This document shows positions 14,758-23,189 of a stretch of DNA of 40,471 nt, one piece after another. The notes under the pieces were generated by a model. That model saw only the letters and a list, made by a program, of their open reading frames with translations. It was not told where the DNA came from and searched no databases. Source of the DNA: Nanobdellota archaeon (GTDB taxonomy: Archaea > Nanobdellota > Nanobdellia > Pacearchaeales > GW2011-AR1); contig JAHIVP010000027.1 in the NCBI GenBank assembly GCA_018816335.1, positions 1 to 40,471 on the forward strand. Direction: 5' to 3'. How positions within the stretch are numbered: position 1 is the stretch's first letter; each line of letters starts with the position of its first letter. Both the position numbers and the translations under genes were made by a program.

Positions 14758-16806
14758 TTATTTCTCAACTATTGTAACCCCAGCTTCCTTTTTGAACTTG
14801 ATTATATGCTCAACAAAGGATTCTATTTTTTGTTCATGAGATACTATGATTAATTGTTTAAGGTTTAATTGTGAGAGAACATCTCGAATTTTGTCAAGTT
14901 GTTGATCACTGAATCCATCTGTTGGCTCGTCTAGAATTACAATTTCTCTGGTTTTTATTTTGCTAAGTAGAGAGTTAATTGTTTGATTAAGAGCAAGACG
15001 ATATGCTAATGCAATTGCTGTTCTTTCTCCTCCGCTGAGGAAACTATAATCTAATTCAAAATCTTGTTGTTCTATAACTGGTGTGAAATCTTCATCAAGG
15101 CGAATTGTAAAAATATCTGGAACTAAAATATTAAACCATTCATTAAGAAGTTTTGAGAATTCTTCTCTTAAAGTTATTAAAATGTTTCTTTCTATAAAAG
15201 AGATATTTGAGAGAAATTTATCAGATAACCATTGTTCTAGTTCTTCAGTATTATGAAGGATTAATTTAATTTCTTGTTTGTTTTTTATTTGTTCTCCTAA
15301 TTCTTTTACTTGTTGTTCTGTCATTTGAATTTCTTTTGTCATCTCTGCGGTTTTTACTTCTGTTTCTTTTTCTTTATTTTTTGCAAGATTAAATTCCTGC
15401 TCTTTATTATCATGTTCAATTTGAATTTTTGAAAACTGTTCTAAAGATTTTTTTATTGTTTCAATTTGAGATGATAGTAATAGTTCATCCTTTTGTAAAA
15501 TATTTAGTTGATTTTGAATTAATGTTTGACGTTGTTTTTTATCAACAAGTTGTTCGTGCTTTACTTTTGTTAGGTTCATATTATTAATTTGTTGGACAGC
15601 ATCTTGAAGTGATTTTTTTGTTTCATCGAGCTGTTTGATTATATCTTGTTTTTTTATCTCGTGTTCTTGTACTTTGTTTTTGTGCTCTGAAATTTCGTTT
15701 TCGAATTTTGTTTTTATGTTGGCTTTGTATGTTGGATTTATTTCTTGTAAACATGTTGGACAGGATTCTAAATTAAAAATGTTTTTAATGAAAATATCAT
15801 TTTCATCTATTTTTGATGTGAAAGATTTTATATTTGATAATATTTCTGTGTATTTTGTGTTGATATCCTCGATGAGGGATTCGTTTTCAGTTTTTTGTTT
15901 TTCAAAATCAACAAGTAATCTTAAATCAAGAGGAATACTTTCAATTTCTTGTATTTGATTTTTTAGTTGTTCTTGTTCTATATTAAAATTTTTTAGTAAA
16001 TCTGTTTTGCTATTTAGAAAGATTATTGTTTTTTCTAATTCTTGTTCATATTTTCTTTTATCTTCTAATTTTTCTTTTATAGTTTTAAGTTCAAGCTCTA
16101 TTTTTCTTCTTGAATCTGATAATAATAGGAATGTTTCGTATAATTTATTTTTTTCTTGATTTAGATTTTGGATAGATAAAAGTTTTTTGTTTTTGTTTTC
16201 AATTATGTCATCTAAATCTGTGATTTGTCCTTGTTTGTTTCTAATCTCTTCTCTAAGAGAGGTTGCAAAGAGAATTGTGTTTTCTTTTATTCTTTTGTAT
16301 TTGTCAATTCCAAAAATGTGTCTTAAAGTGTTTAATCTTGATTCTGGATTTTCTAGAATTATCTGTTTCATTTCCTCTTGAGGAGTATAAACTGTAAATT
16401 TATACAAAAGGTTTGTTTTCTTTTCAAATTCTTTTGGGTAGTCAAGTAAATGAAGAACTTTATTTTTTAGTTCAGTAACTGACATTTCTTTTTTTTCTGT
16501 TTCTGTTTCAATGTAAGCTTTATCTTGCGAAACTGTTTTAGCTCTTTTTAGAGATCTTTCTATTAGAATATTTTTTCCATCTATTTCTAATTGAATAATT
16601 ACTCTTCCTTGTTTAGTTCCATTTCTTAATAATGAGGTTCCTTTTTGTCCTGGTTGTAATCCAAATAAAGCAAATTCAATTCCTAACAAAACTGAAGTTT
16701 TTCCTGAACCTATATCTCCAGCTAACATTGTTGAACCTTTAGGAAATTCTATTTCTTGGTATTTGTAGCTTCTTATGTTCTCTAGAGTTATTTTTTTTAT
16801 TATCAT
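14758..16806 (-). CDS. rad50: Rad50, short form, DNA repair ATPase
   Basis: A 682-residue protein, well below the roughly 850-900 usual in archaea, mainly because the coiled coils are short. Walker A is GDIGSGKTS near residue 30, the zinc hook CPTC near 345, the ABC signature LSGGERTA near 587, and Walker B with the catalytic Glu (IVILDEPTDG) near 625. Flanking stretches are Glu/Lys/Gln-rich coiled coils. It tethers and processes DNA ends with Mre11, encoded just upstream. The ATG at 16806 (MIIKKITLEN) is preferred over the GTG at 16815, which would add three residues. Its last codons are duplicated 1 kb downstream, beyond the Fic gene. Confidence 0.95.
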   Translation of the reverse strand: MIIKKITLENIRSYKYQEIEFPKGSTMLAGDIGSGKTSVLLGIEFALFGLQPGQKGTSLLRNGTKQGRVIIQLEIDGKNILIERSLKRAKTVSQDKAYIETETEKKEMSVTELKNKVLHLLDYPKEFEKKTNLLYKFTVYTPQEEMKQIILENPESRLNTLRHIFGIDKYKRIKENTILFATSLREEIRNKQGQITDLDDIIENKNKKLLSIQNLNQEKNKLYETFLLLSDSRRKIELELKTIKEKLEDKRKYEQELEKTIIFLNSKTDLLKNFNIEQEQLKNQIQEIESIPLDLRLLVDFEKQKTENESLIEDINTKYTEILSNIKSFTSKIDENDIFIKNIFNLESCPTCLQEINPTYKANIKTKFENEISEHKNKVQEHEIKKQDIIKQLDETKKSLQDAVQQINNMNLTKVKHEQLVDKKQRQTLIQNQLNILQKDELLLSSQIETIKKSLEQFSKIQIEHDNKEQEFNLAKNKEKETEVKTAEMTKEIQMTEQQVKELGEQIKNKQEIKLILHNTEELEQWLSDKFLSNISFIERNILITLREEFSKLLNEWFNILVPDIFTIRLDEDFTPVIEQQDFELDYSFLSGGERTAIALAYRLALNQTINSLLSKIKTREIVILDEPTDGFSDQQLDKIRDVLSQLNLKQLIIVSHEQKIESFVEHIIKFKKEAGVTIVEK

Positions 16807-16912
16807 ACTAGACACCTCTCGGTTTCCGCGAAAACTTTTAGTTTTCGGGGCCCCAAAATTTTTAATTTTGAGACTAGTGAACTTCCCCTTATTTTTGAAA
16901 AATCTTTGATTT
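16807..16912 (+). repeat. Group II C-rich structured element, expanded copy between mre11 and rad50
   Basis: It starts ACTAGACACCTC and ends CTAGTGAACTTCCCC, as in the short copies at 22473 and 36754, but carries two inserted hairpins: CGAAAAC/GTTTTCG (16829-16847) and CAAAATT/AATTTTG (16854-16870). ACTAG (16807-16811) and CTAGT (16874-16878) close the structure. It is plus-oriented between two minus-strand genes and separates rad50 from mre11 by 106 bp. Confidence 0.5.
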
Positions 16913-18097
16913 TCATTTTATTTTCAGAGTTCGTCTGACCTCACTATATAATCTTTCTAAATATACATTTGATTTTTCATCTTCTTGTTTTTCTAAACTT
17001 AGAGTGTGGATTAATGGGAGAATGAAATCATTGAATTTTGAAGGGTCTTTTTTAGATTGTTCTTCTACAATTTGAATTTCAACTTTTTCCATATCAGAAG
17101 ATTCAATTTTAATCTCAGCTTGTTCCCCTTCTTTAGATTTTAATTTTGATGTGTTTCTTAAAAAAGCGAGAGTGTTTTTTTGTTCTAGGTATTTTTCTAT
17201 TTTTTGGAAATCTATATTTGAGGGTTTTCCTCTTTCAAGTTCTCCGTGGAGTCTTAATAAAACTATTTTATCTTCGAGGTTTTTGTTTTCAAATTCTGAG
17301 ATTATTTTTTCTGTTGCTGTTAATGCATCAGTTATTTGTAGATGAAATATTTCAACTTGTTTTATTGGAAGTGGGACTTTTTCAAATTTATTTAATTCTG
17401 TATCTACCATGTAAAACTGTCCGTGGTGAAGTTCTTCTAGTTCTTCAAAATTATTTGGAAATGTTGGGCCTGCATATATGAAGTTACCTTTTGGGTTGTC
17501 TATGTGAAGATGTCCTATAGCATAATAATCACATTTTGGTAGTTTATCTTCATCTACTGAATCTATTGGAAGAGTTCCTTTTGCAAATGTAAGTGTTGTA
17601 TGGAGCATGAAAATTTTATATAATCCTGGAGTTTCGTTGAATTTTATTTTTTTTAATTCACTAACTTCTAATCCTGATTTTTTTCCGGGATATCCATATA
17701 TTGCTACATTTTTGTGGATTATAGGGTTAAGAATTATTTCATAGTCTTCTGAATTTGGGTCTCCTTTAATTTCAGGATTGTAAACATTTTTGCAAAATCC
17801 TGCGTGTTCTAATACATCTAAAAATGTTTTTCCAGAGGCAGAGTAGTCATGAGATCCTGCGATTATGAAAACAGGTATTTTTGTTTCTTTAATTTTTTTG
17901 AAGATTGAAAATGTTTCTTTTAATATTTCTATTGGAGGATAAGCAGAATCAAATAAATCTCCAGATATTAAAATAAACTCTACACCTTCTTTTATTGATA
18001 TGTCGACTGCTTTTTTGAAGCTATCTAGATTTAGTTGTTGTAATGAAGGAATTCTCCAAGCTCCAAGATGACAGTCTGCTAAATGAGCAAATTTCAT
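16913..18097 (-). CDS. mre11: Mre11 nuclease
   Basis: A 394-residue calcineurin-like phosphoesterase. The metal-binding motifs occur in order: LADCHLG (residues 6-12), ISGDLFDSAYP (near 44), AGSHDYSASG (near 95), then MLHTT and AIGHLHIDNP. The usual GNHD motif reads GSHD here, with the metal-binding and catalytic pair His-Asp kept. It is a manganese-dependent endo/exonuclease that works with Rad50 on DNA double-strand breaks. The C-terminal part is a charged capping and Rad50-binding region. The divergent gap upstream has a TATA-like TTTAAATA about 25 nt before the ATG. Confidence 0.95.
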   Translation of the reverse strand: MKFAHLADCHLGAWRIPSLQQLNLDSFKKAVDISIKEGVEFILISGDLFDSAYPPIEILKETFSIFKKIKETKIPVFIIAGSHDYSASGKTFLDVLEHAGFCKNVYNPEIKGDPNSEDYEIILNPIIHKNVAIYGYPGKKSGLEVSELKKIKFNETPGLYKIFMLHTTLTFAKGTLPIDSVDEDKLPKCDYYAIGHLHIDNPKGNFIYAGPTFPNNFEELEELHHGQFYMVDTELNKFEKVPLPIKQVEIFHLQITDALTATEKIISEFENKNLEDKIVLLRLHGELERGKPSNIDFQKIEKYLEQKNTLAFLRNTSKLKSKEGEQAEIKIESSDMEKVEIQIVEEQSKKDPSKFNDFILPLIHTLSLEKQEDEKSNVYLERLYSEVRRTLKIK

Positions 18098-18396
18098 GTT
18101 TAATTTAGAAAAAGTTGAGAGATATTTAAAGATAGTTGTGATAAAATGTATAGCTTTTTAAAGTGTGTTTGTGATGAATATATAGGTAAAGAGAAGTTTG
18201 TGAAGTAACAAACTTCTCTAAGAAGAACTTTGAAGGAAGCAAAATCTTGCAGTCTCGAACTGTGCAAATTTCACAAATCGAATTATTCAAAGTTCTCTAA
18301 AGATTGGAAAATTTGAAAGAATACAAAAATTCTATAGAAAAATAGGATTCTAATAAAATTACAAGAGTAATTGAGTTTTATTCTTTATTATAAAAA
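18098..18396. other. Divergent 299-bp gap with two long hairpins
   Basis: GAGAAGTTTGT (18191-18201) and ACAAACTTCTC (18208-18218) form a perfect 11-bp stem with a 6-nt loop. AGAACTTTGAA (18224-18234) and TTCAAAGTTCT (18286-18296) form a second perfect 11-bp stem enclosing 51 nt with smaller stems. This could be an independent structured RNA (an ATATATAGG at about 18178 may be its promoter) or the leader of the gene at 18397. mre11 promoter elements lie at the left end. Confidence 0.45.
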
Positions 18397-19266
18397 ATGA
18401 ACACAAAGAAAAATATAACCTTAAATAGAAAAATGGGAATAAATTCTCCTATGTATATTTATGCTACAGAAATGACTTCTAAATATTATACCAAATTGAA
18501 TATCTGTGGAAAAAATGTATTGTCAATTATTGGTTCAGGAGATCAAATAATTGATGCTTATTTTTATGGAGCAAAAAAAGTTGTTGGGTTTGATGTTAAT
18601 AAAAATGCTCTGTATTTTACAAAACTTAAAATTGAGGCAATAAAAAAATTAGATTATAAAACTTTTTTGAAGTTTTTTGGAACAGGCAAAGTTGATGCAG
18701 AAATGGACTTTGAGGTTTATTTGAAATTTAGAGATAAATTAGAAAGAGATGTGAAAGATTTTTTTGATAAATTATATAAACTGTATAAATGTGATGGGAA
18801 GAAATTGAGTTTGTCAAAAATTTTTAGACAGAGAGATGGTTATAGAGATATTAGGTTTGTTGTTGGTTATTTGAAAAATAATAAAAATTATAATAAAATT
18901 AAAAAAATACTCTCTAGGAAAAAATTGAGTTTGAAAAATGTTACTCTAAAGAATATTGTTAAGATAAAAGAAAAATTTGATTTTATAAATTTGTCGAATT
19001 CTCCTAATTATTATGTTGATAATCTTAAAATGGTAAAAAAGGTTAAATTTTTTCATAAAGAAATTTTGCTTGTTTTGTCGAAAAAATTAGAAAAGGGTGG
19101 GGTGATTTTCTTTTATAATTATGATAAAATTAGTTCTATTATGAATCAAAAAAAATCTATTGATGATATTGAGAAAAAAGGGAGTTTTAATGTTTCAAGA
19201 TTTATTTTGAAAAAGGGTTTTAATAAAGGTAGAAAGGATAAAATTATTATTTTATCTAGAGATTAG
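18397..19266 (+). CDS. SAM-binding protein, DUF3419-like methyltransferase fold
   Basis: A 289-residue protein. A Rossmann-type SAM-binding site begins VLSIIGSGDQIIDAYFYGA (near residues 45-63), and an acidic loop closes the second strand (VGFDVNKNALYFTKLK). The GSGDQ loop and D.N....Y..LK.xAI pattern recall DUF3419/BtaA-type 3-amino-3-carboxypropyl or methyl transferases, although overall resemblance is only moderate. The second half is very Lys-rich, and the end (VIFFYNYDK) supplies later strands. It has no membrane helix. It converges with the HIT gene and overlaps it by 15 bp. The substrate is unknown. Confidence 0.65.
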   Translation: MNTKKNITLNRKMGINSPMYIYATEMTSKYYTKLNICGKNVLSIIGSGDQIIDAYFYGAKKVVGFDVNKNALYFTKLKIEAIKKLDYKTFLKFFGTGKVDAEMDFEVYLKFRDKLERDVKDFFDKLYKLYKCDGKKLSLSKIFRQRDGYRDIRFVVGYLKNNKNYNKIKKILSRKKLSLKNVTLKNIVKIKEKFDFINLSNSPNYYVDNLKMVKKVKFFHKEILLVLSKKLEKGGVIFFYNYDKISSIMNQKKSIDDIEKKGSFNVSRFILKKGFNKGRKDKIIILSRD

Positions 19267-19686
19267 TTTATTAGAGATTTTTATGAATTCTTCTACTGAT
19301 AAATTTGTCCAGGGGAGTTTTTTATTGTTGTCTTTTGGGATTAAATGAAAATGTACATGAGGAATATATTGATCTGCGTTTTTTCCATTGTTTAGCAATA
19401 TATGGCAAGAAGAGTATTTTTTTCTTAATTTTCCTGCAAAATCAGCAACTTTTGATATTAACTTAATTAAGAGTTCTTTAGGCATATCTTCTATAAATTC
19501 ATAGTGTTTTTTAGGCACTACAAGTAAGTGTGTTTCGTTGTTGTTGTCTGGTATACTAAGGAAAGAATACACAAAAGAATCTTGAAAAATAGGTACTACA
19601 GGGTATTTTTCTTTTGGTCCTTTTATGTGATTATCATGAGAGTTTTTATGATTGCTTATGAAATCACAGAAGATACAGGCTTTCAT
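19252..19686 (-). CDS. HIT family (histidine triad) nucleotide-binding protein
   Basis: A 144-residue protein. The catalytic triad HVHFHLIP lies near residues 114-121, preceded by LLNNGKNADQYIPH. The N-terminus MKACIFCDFI and a later His provide the zinc site of classic HIT hydrolases. The central ETHLLVVPKKHYEFIEDMP is typical for the family. HIT proteins hydrolyse nucleotide phosphoramidates or dinucleoside polyphosphates such as AMP-NH2 or Ap4A. It is transcribed divergently from the glycosyltransferase at 19813. Confidence 0.92.
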   Translation of the reverse strand: MKACIFCDFISNHKNSHDNHIKGPKEKYPVVPIFQDSFVYSFLSIPDNNNETHLLVVPKKHYEFIEDMPKELLIKLISKVADFAGKLRKKYSSCHILLNNGKNADQYIPHVHFHLIPKDNNKKLPWTNLSVEEFIKISNKLISR

Positions 19687-19766
19687 GTTTTAGCTACTGA
19701 ATGGTGATATAAAAAACTTTGTTTTTTATCCTTCAAAATTTAAATTACACATGAAAAATTTTGAGT

Positions 19767-19784
19767 TATAAAAAGCTTTTTATA
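19767..19784 (+). promoter_or_regulatory. 18-bp palindrome over the TATA box of the glycosyltransferase pair
   Basis: TATAAAAAGCTTTTTATA is a perfect palindrome ending 28 nt before the ATG at 19813. It includes the likely TATA box and may also be an operator. Confidence 0.4.
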
Positions 19785-19812
19785 GTGATTTCTCAATATA
19801 CAATAACCTACA

Positions 19813-21153
19813 ATGGTGGAAAAAGATCCCCCTTCCGAGAAAGATATGCAGAAGACTTTTGAAGAGGAAATAAAGAAACCATATTACAATATTTTCTATT
19901 TAGATAACTTCAAGCTTCAGTATGAAAAGTTAGATGTTTCTATAGTTATTCCTACATATAATCGATGCCCGTATAAACCTGGGACTTTGAAAGAGAATAA
20001 TAATCCTCTGGTTTGGGGTATAAAGACTGCTTTAATGCAAAAACCAAACGTAAAAGAGATAATAATTGCAGATGATAATAGTCAAGATAATACAGAAGAA
20101 ATTGTTAGAAAATATCAAGATTATTCTGAGAAGAATAAACTTCCTAAAATTATTTATATTAAACATAGAAAAAGAAAAGGAATAAGTGCTATACGGAATT
20201 TGGGATCTAAACAAGCAAGTGGGAGATATATTTTATTTATTGATGATGATTGTTTTGTTACACCTTATATGGCACTTGGAGCTATTTATACATTTGAGGA
20301 ATTGGAAAAGAAAGGAGTGAAGATTGGAGCTGTAAATCTTCCAACATATAATAGATCAAGTGTTCCTAGTGGATATTTAGGAAAGAAGGAGATAGGAGTT
20401 TTAGATTTTGTAAAAGGGATATATAAATCAAATAAAGATTTTTTTCCTGCTGAATATTTAAATCCTGAAATGAATGGTGCTAAATTTTTGAATCCTGAAT
20501 TACAGATTTTAAGTCCTTTTTCAATTCTAAACCTTAATACAACTGCACTAGTTTCTAGAAAAGCTTTTGAAGAAGTAGGAGGATTTAGGGAGAAATTATT
20601 GAGGAGAATGGAAGATAGAGAATTTGGAGCTTCACTTGTTGAGAATGGATATTCTATTTATTTTTCACCTGATCCTAAGTTTCATTGTGTTCATGGAAGT
20701 TATGGTTTGAAAACAGGGAGAATGTTTGAAGGAGAGGATTGGTTTAAGAAATTAGATAAAAGTATTTCATTGAAAAAAGCTATGGAGATTTGTGATGATC
20801 CAAAAGAAGATACAGGAGCTAGAATAGATCCTAAGGATTATATTTATGAATCAATTTTAACATTTTTCTTTTTAGCTTATGAAAGAAATAGGAGAGGAGC
20901 AATAAAATGGATTCAGAAAGTTTATGAAGAATTTGTTAGAGATGGAAAAACCGGATTATTTGGAAATGATAAAATTCCTACTCCTGGAGAGAGTGAAAGA
21001 AAAAAAATATGGTTTGATGCTATAAATGAAGGTTTAGAATTGATAAAACAAGAAGAGAGGGATAATATTAAGAATATTAATAAAACAATTAGAGAAATGC
21101 AGAAAGAGAAAAAGATGAACGACAATATAATAAATATTCTTGGAAATTTATAA
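19813..21153 (+). CDS. Family 2 glycosyltransferase
   Basis: A 446-residue protein with a GT-A fold beginning VSIVIPTYNRCP (near residue 43), then IIIADDNSQDNTEEIV and RNLGSKQASGRYILFIDDD near 130-150; the last Asp residues form the DxD-type metal site. MEDREFGASL (near 275) is the ED acceptor-side motif. A charged C-terminus follows. It has no transmembrane helix, so it acts on the cytoplasmic face. It likely adds a sugar to a lipid- or protein-linked glycan. The stop overlaps the next gene's start (TAATG), coupling it to a GT4 enzyme. Confidence 0.9.
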   Translation: MVEKDPPSEKDMQKTFEEEIKKPYYNIFYLDNFKLQYEKLDVSIVIPTYNRCPYKPGTLKENNNPLVWGIKTALMQKPNVKEIIIADDNSQDNTEEIVRKYQDYSEKNKLPKIIYIKHRKRKGISAIRNLGSKQASGRYILFIDDDCFVTPYMALGAIYTFEELEKKGVKIGAVNLPTYNRSSVPSGYLGKKEIGVLDFVKGIYKSNKDFFPAEYLNPEMNGAKFLNPELQILSPFSILNLNTTALVSRKAFEEVGGFREKLLRRMEDREFGASLVENGYSIYFSPDPKFHCVHGSYGLKTGRMFEGEDWFKKLDKSISLKKAMEICDDPKEDTGARIDPKDYIYESILTFFFLAYERNRRGAIKWIQKVYEEFVRDGKTGLFGNDKIPTPGESERKKIWFDAINEGLELIKQEERDNIKNINKTIREMQKEKKMNDNIINILGNL

Positions 21154-22295
21154 TGAATATTCTTATAGAAAATCCAAATTTTTATCCACTATTAGGTGGA
21201 GTTGAAACTTATATGGATAATGTTTCTCAGGAATTTATGAAAAAAGGCCATAAAGTTACAATACTTTGTAGTAATCCAGATAATAAAGAAAAAAAAGTTG
21301 AATATTATAAAAAAATCAAGATAGTTAGGTATGAAACTCCTGTTTTAAGAAAGGGATTGGTTTGGAGTTGGCCACTTGCTCATCAAAAAATAATTGGAGA
21401 AAAATTAAAAGAAATGTTGGAGAAAGAAAAATATGATCTAGTGATAACAAGAAGTGTGATTTTTATTAAACCAAATTTAAAGTTTTTTGATAAAGAAAAA
21501 ATATTTTATATTCCTCCTTGTGTTATGAAAGAATTTTTTGGAAAGATGTTAAAACATATTCCTATGAAAATCTTTATGAAATATTATCTTAATTCGAAGT
21601 TGTTATCTAAAATGGAGAAAAATGGAGTTAAGAAAGTACAATATGTTCTTCCGTTGAGTAAAATGGTTAAGAATAGAATTATTAAGAGATATAAAGTTAG
21701 TGAGAAAAATGTGAAAGTTGTTAATCCTGGGATAGATTATAAAAAATTTAAGACAGTTGATTTGAAAAATAATAATGTTATTTCTGTTGGAAGGTTGAGT
21801 AGTGAAAAAAATGTTATTTCATTAATTGAGGCATTTAAATATGTAAAAAATGGGAATTTGATAATTGTAGGGGGTGGAGGAGATTATGAAAAGAAACTTA
21901 GAGATTTAACATTGATGTATAAACTTGAGAATAAAATTAAGTTTGTGGGATGGCAAAAAAATCCAGAGAAATTTTTGAAAGAATCTTCTGTTTTTGTTTT
22001 ACCTTCAAAATATGAATCATTTGGGCATGTTTTTCTTGAAGCAATGGCTTCTGGAATTCCTTGTGTTGCATTTAAACCAGATGGAAAGAAAATAATTACT
22101 GCAGCTGATGAAATTATTAAAGAAGGTAAGACTGGATTTTTAGTTAAAGATGAAAAAGAAATGGCTGAGAAAATTGATTTATTATTAGGAGATGAAGAGT
22201 TGAGGAAGAAGATGGGAAAAGCAGGAAGAAAAGAAGTTGAGAAATATTCTTGGGAAAAGACAGCTAAAGAAATTTTGAAATTTGCTGAGAAATAA
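21153..22295 (+). CDS. Family 4 glycosyltransferase
   Basis: A 380-residue GT-B enzyme. The N-terminal domain opens with NFYPLLGGVETYMDNVSQEF, an acceptor-binding GG loop. The C-terminal domain has ISVGRLSSEKNVISLIEAF (near 208), FVGWQKNPEKF and PSKYESFGHVFLEAMASGIP (near 285), the EX7E-like donor-binding motif. It likely works with the GT2 enzyme encoded just upstream in building a surface glycan or glycolipid. Donor and acceptor cannot be read from sequence. A group I C-rich element lies right after its stop. Confidence 0.92.
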   Translation: MNILIENPNFYPLLGGVETYMDNVSQEFMKKGHKVTILCSNPDNKEKKVEYYKKIKIVRYETPVLRKGLVWSWPLAHQKIIGEKLKEMLEKEKYDLVITRSVIFIKPNLKFFDKEKIFYIPPCVMKEFFGKMLKHIPMKIFMKYYLNSKLLSKMEKNGVKKVQYVLPLSKMVKNRIIKRYKVSEKNVKVVNPGIDYKKFKTVDLKNNNVISVGRLSSEKNVISLIEAFKYVKNGNLIIVGGGGDYEKKLRDLTLMYKLENKIKFVGWQKNPEKFLKESSVFVLPSKYESFGHVFLEAMASGIPCVAFKPDGKKIITAADEIIKEGKTGFLVKDEKEMAEKIDLLLGDEELRKKMGKAGRKEVEKYSWEKTAKEILKFAEK

Positions 22296-22300
22296 TTATT

Positions 22301-22370
22301 CCTCCTGAGAAATCCGCTACCTCCCCTTTCCCCTCCCAGATTCCCGTTTCTCACCCAAAAAATTATTAAT
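22301..22370 (+). repeat. Group I C-rich hairpin element, copy C
   Basis: TGAGAAA (22306-22312) pairs with TTTCTCA (22347-22353). The loop begins TCCGCTAC and is almost pure C/T. The tail AAATTATTAAT ends at 22370. CTGAGAAAT also occurs 20 bp upstream at the gene's end (22285-22293). Confidence 0.55.
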
Positions 22371-22436
22371 AGAAAGTAGATAAAAATATTTGGAAATTGA
22401 TAAATACAAACTTTATAAGTTAACATTCTATAAAAT

Positions 22437-22544
22437 AATTTGTTAAACTTTCCAATAGTCAAGTTTAAAATACTAGAAACCTCAAACGGTCTCTAGCTAC
22501 TTCCCTCTAGAATTTGTTAAACTTTCCAATAGTCAAGTTTAAAA
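22437..22544 (+). repeat. Group II hairpin between exact 34-bp direct repeats
   Basis: Bases 22437-22470 recur exactly at 22511-22544. Each repeat starts AATTTGTTAAA and holds an inverted TTAAACTT/AAGTTTAA. Between them is the hairpin CTAGAAACC (22473-22481), loop TCAAAC, GGTCTCTAG (22488-22496), followed by ACTTCCCTC. The right-hand repeat ends in TTTAAAA (22538-22544), the likely TATA box for the gene at 22567. Confidence 0.75.
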
Positions 22545-22566
22545 ATGAAGAAAAATTCAATATAAC

Positions 22567-23172
22567 ATGGCAATAGGAGAAGATTTTGATATTGCATCAA
22601 GTGCATTATTTGGTTCTGAAGTAGATTTTAATTTCTTGATTTTAAGAGTATTATTTGGTATTTTGTTAATTATTATAGGTATTCTTCTAGGTAAAATAGT
22701 AAAGTATGGTTTAAAGAAATTGTCAGATAGACTTGAGCTTGAAAAGAACATTAAACAAAGTTTTATTGATTTGATATTAACAGTTATAAAATGGAGTATT
22801 TATGTAATTTTTATTAATTTAGCATTGTTCCAGGTTCCGATTCCTAGTTTTACAAATGCCATAACAAATATATTGGTTGTTATCCCAGCGTTTACAGCTT
22901 CTTTAGTTTTGATTGCAATTGGGTTTGGAATTGCTGTTTATTTAAGAGAAGTTATAGAAGATAGTGAAATAAATGGATGGAGAATTTTATCTCAGTTCTT
23001 TTTTATATTTATTTTGTATATTTTTGGAGTTTATGCTTTGAAGATTTCTTTGGTTTCACTTGATAACTTTTTTACAAATATAATAATTGTTGTTTTAACT
23101 ATTATTGCAGGAATTGGAATAACTTATTATATTATTAAGAATGAAGGAAAACATCATAGAGATAAAGATTGA
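22567..23172 (+). CDS. MscS-like TM-helix protein, paralogue 1
   Basis: A 201-residue integral membrane protein with about four transmembrane helices. The first (ILRVLFGILLIIIGILLGKI) is followed by KYGLKKLSDRLELEK, a pattern of the conserved TM-helix repeat family related to mechanosensitive channels. A second repeat unit begins ITNILVVIPAFTASLVLIAI and ends in GIAVYLREVIED. The soluble β and α/β domains of true MscS are absent, so channel activity is uncertain. A paralogue follows in tandem at 23310. The promoter overlaps a repeated hairpin element. Confidence 0.8.
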   Translation: MAIGEDFDIASSALFGSEVDFNFLILRVLFGILLIIIGILLGKIVKYGLKKLSDRLELEKNIKQSFIDLILTVIKWSIYVIFINLALFQVPIPSFTNAITNILVVIPAFTASLVLIAIGFGIAVYLREVIEDSEINGWRILSQFFFIFILYIFGVYALKISLVSLDNFFTNIIIVVLTIIAGIGITYYIIKNEGKHHRDKD

Positions 23173-23189
23173 TTGAAAATATCAATATT

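Noticed and set aside
16807-16815. GTG start for rad50 at 16815
   Set aside because: It adds only three residues inside the hairpin element; the ATG at 16806 gives the standard MIIKKITLEN opening.
18241-18270. T-arm-like GTTCGAGAC on the minus strand as part of a tRNA
   Set aside because: Its stem is only 3 bp and no acceptor or anticodon stem surrounds it.
21884-22462. Minus-strand ORF of 192 codons within the GT4 gene
   Set aside because: It is antisense to clear GT4 motifs and rich in Ser/Phe/Asn, as expected of a shadow frame.
22437-22544. Two 34-bp repeats around a 40-bp unit as a minimal CRISPR array
   Set aside because: Only two repeats, the unit between them is itself a repeated hairpin found elsewhere, and no cas gene is near. 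The right repeat serves as a promoter.
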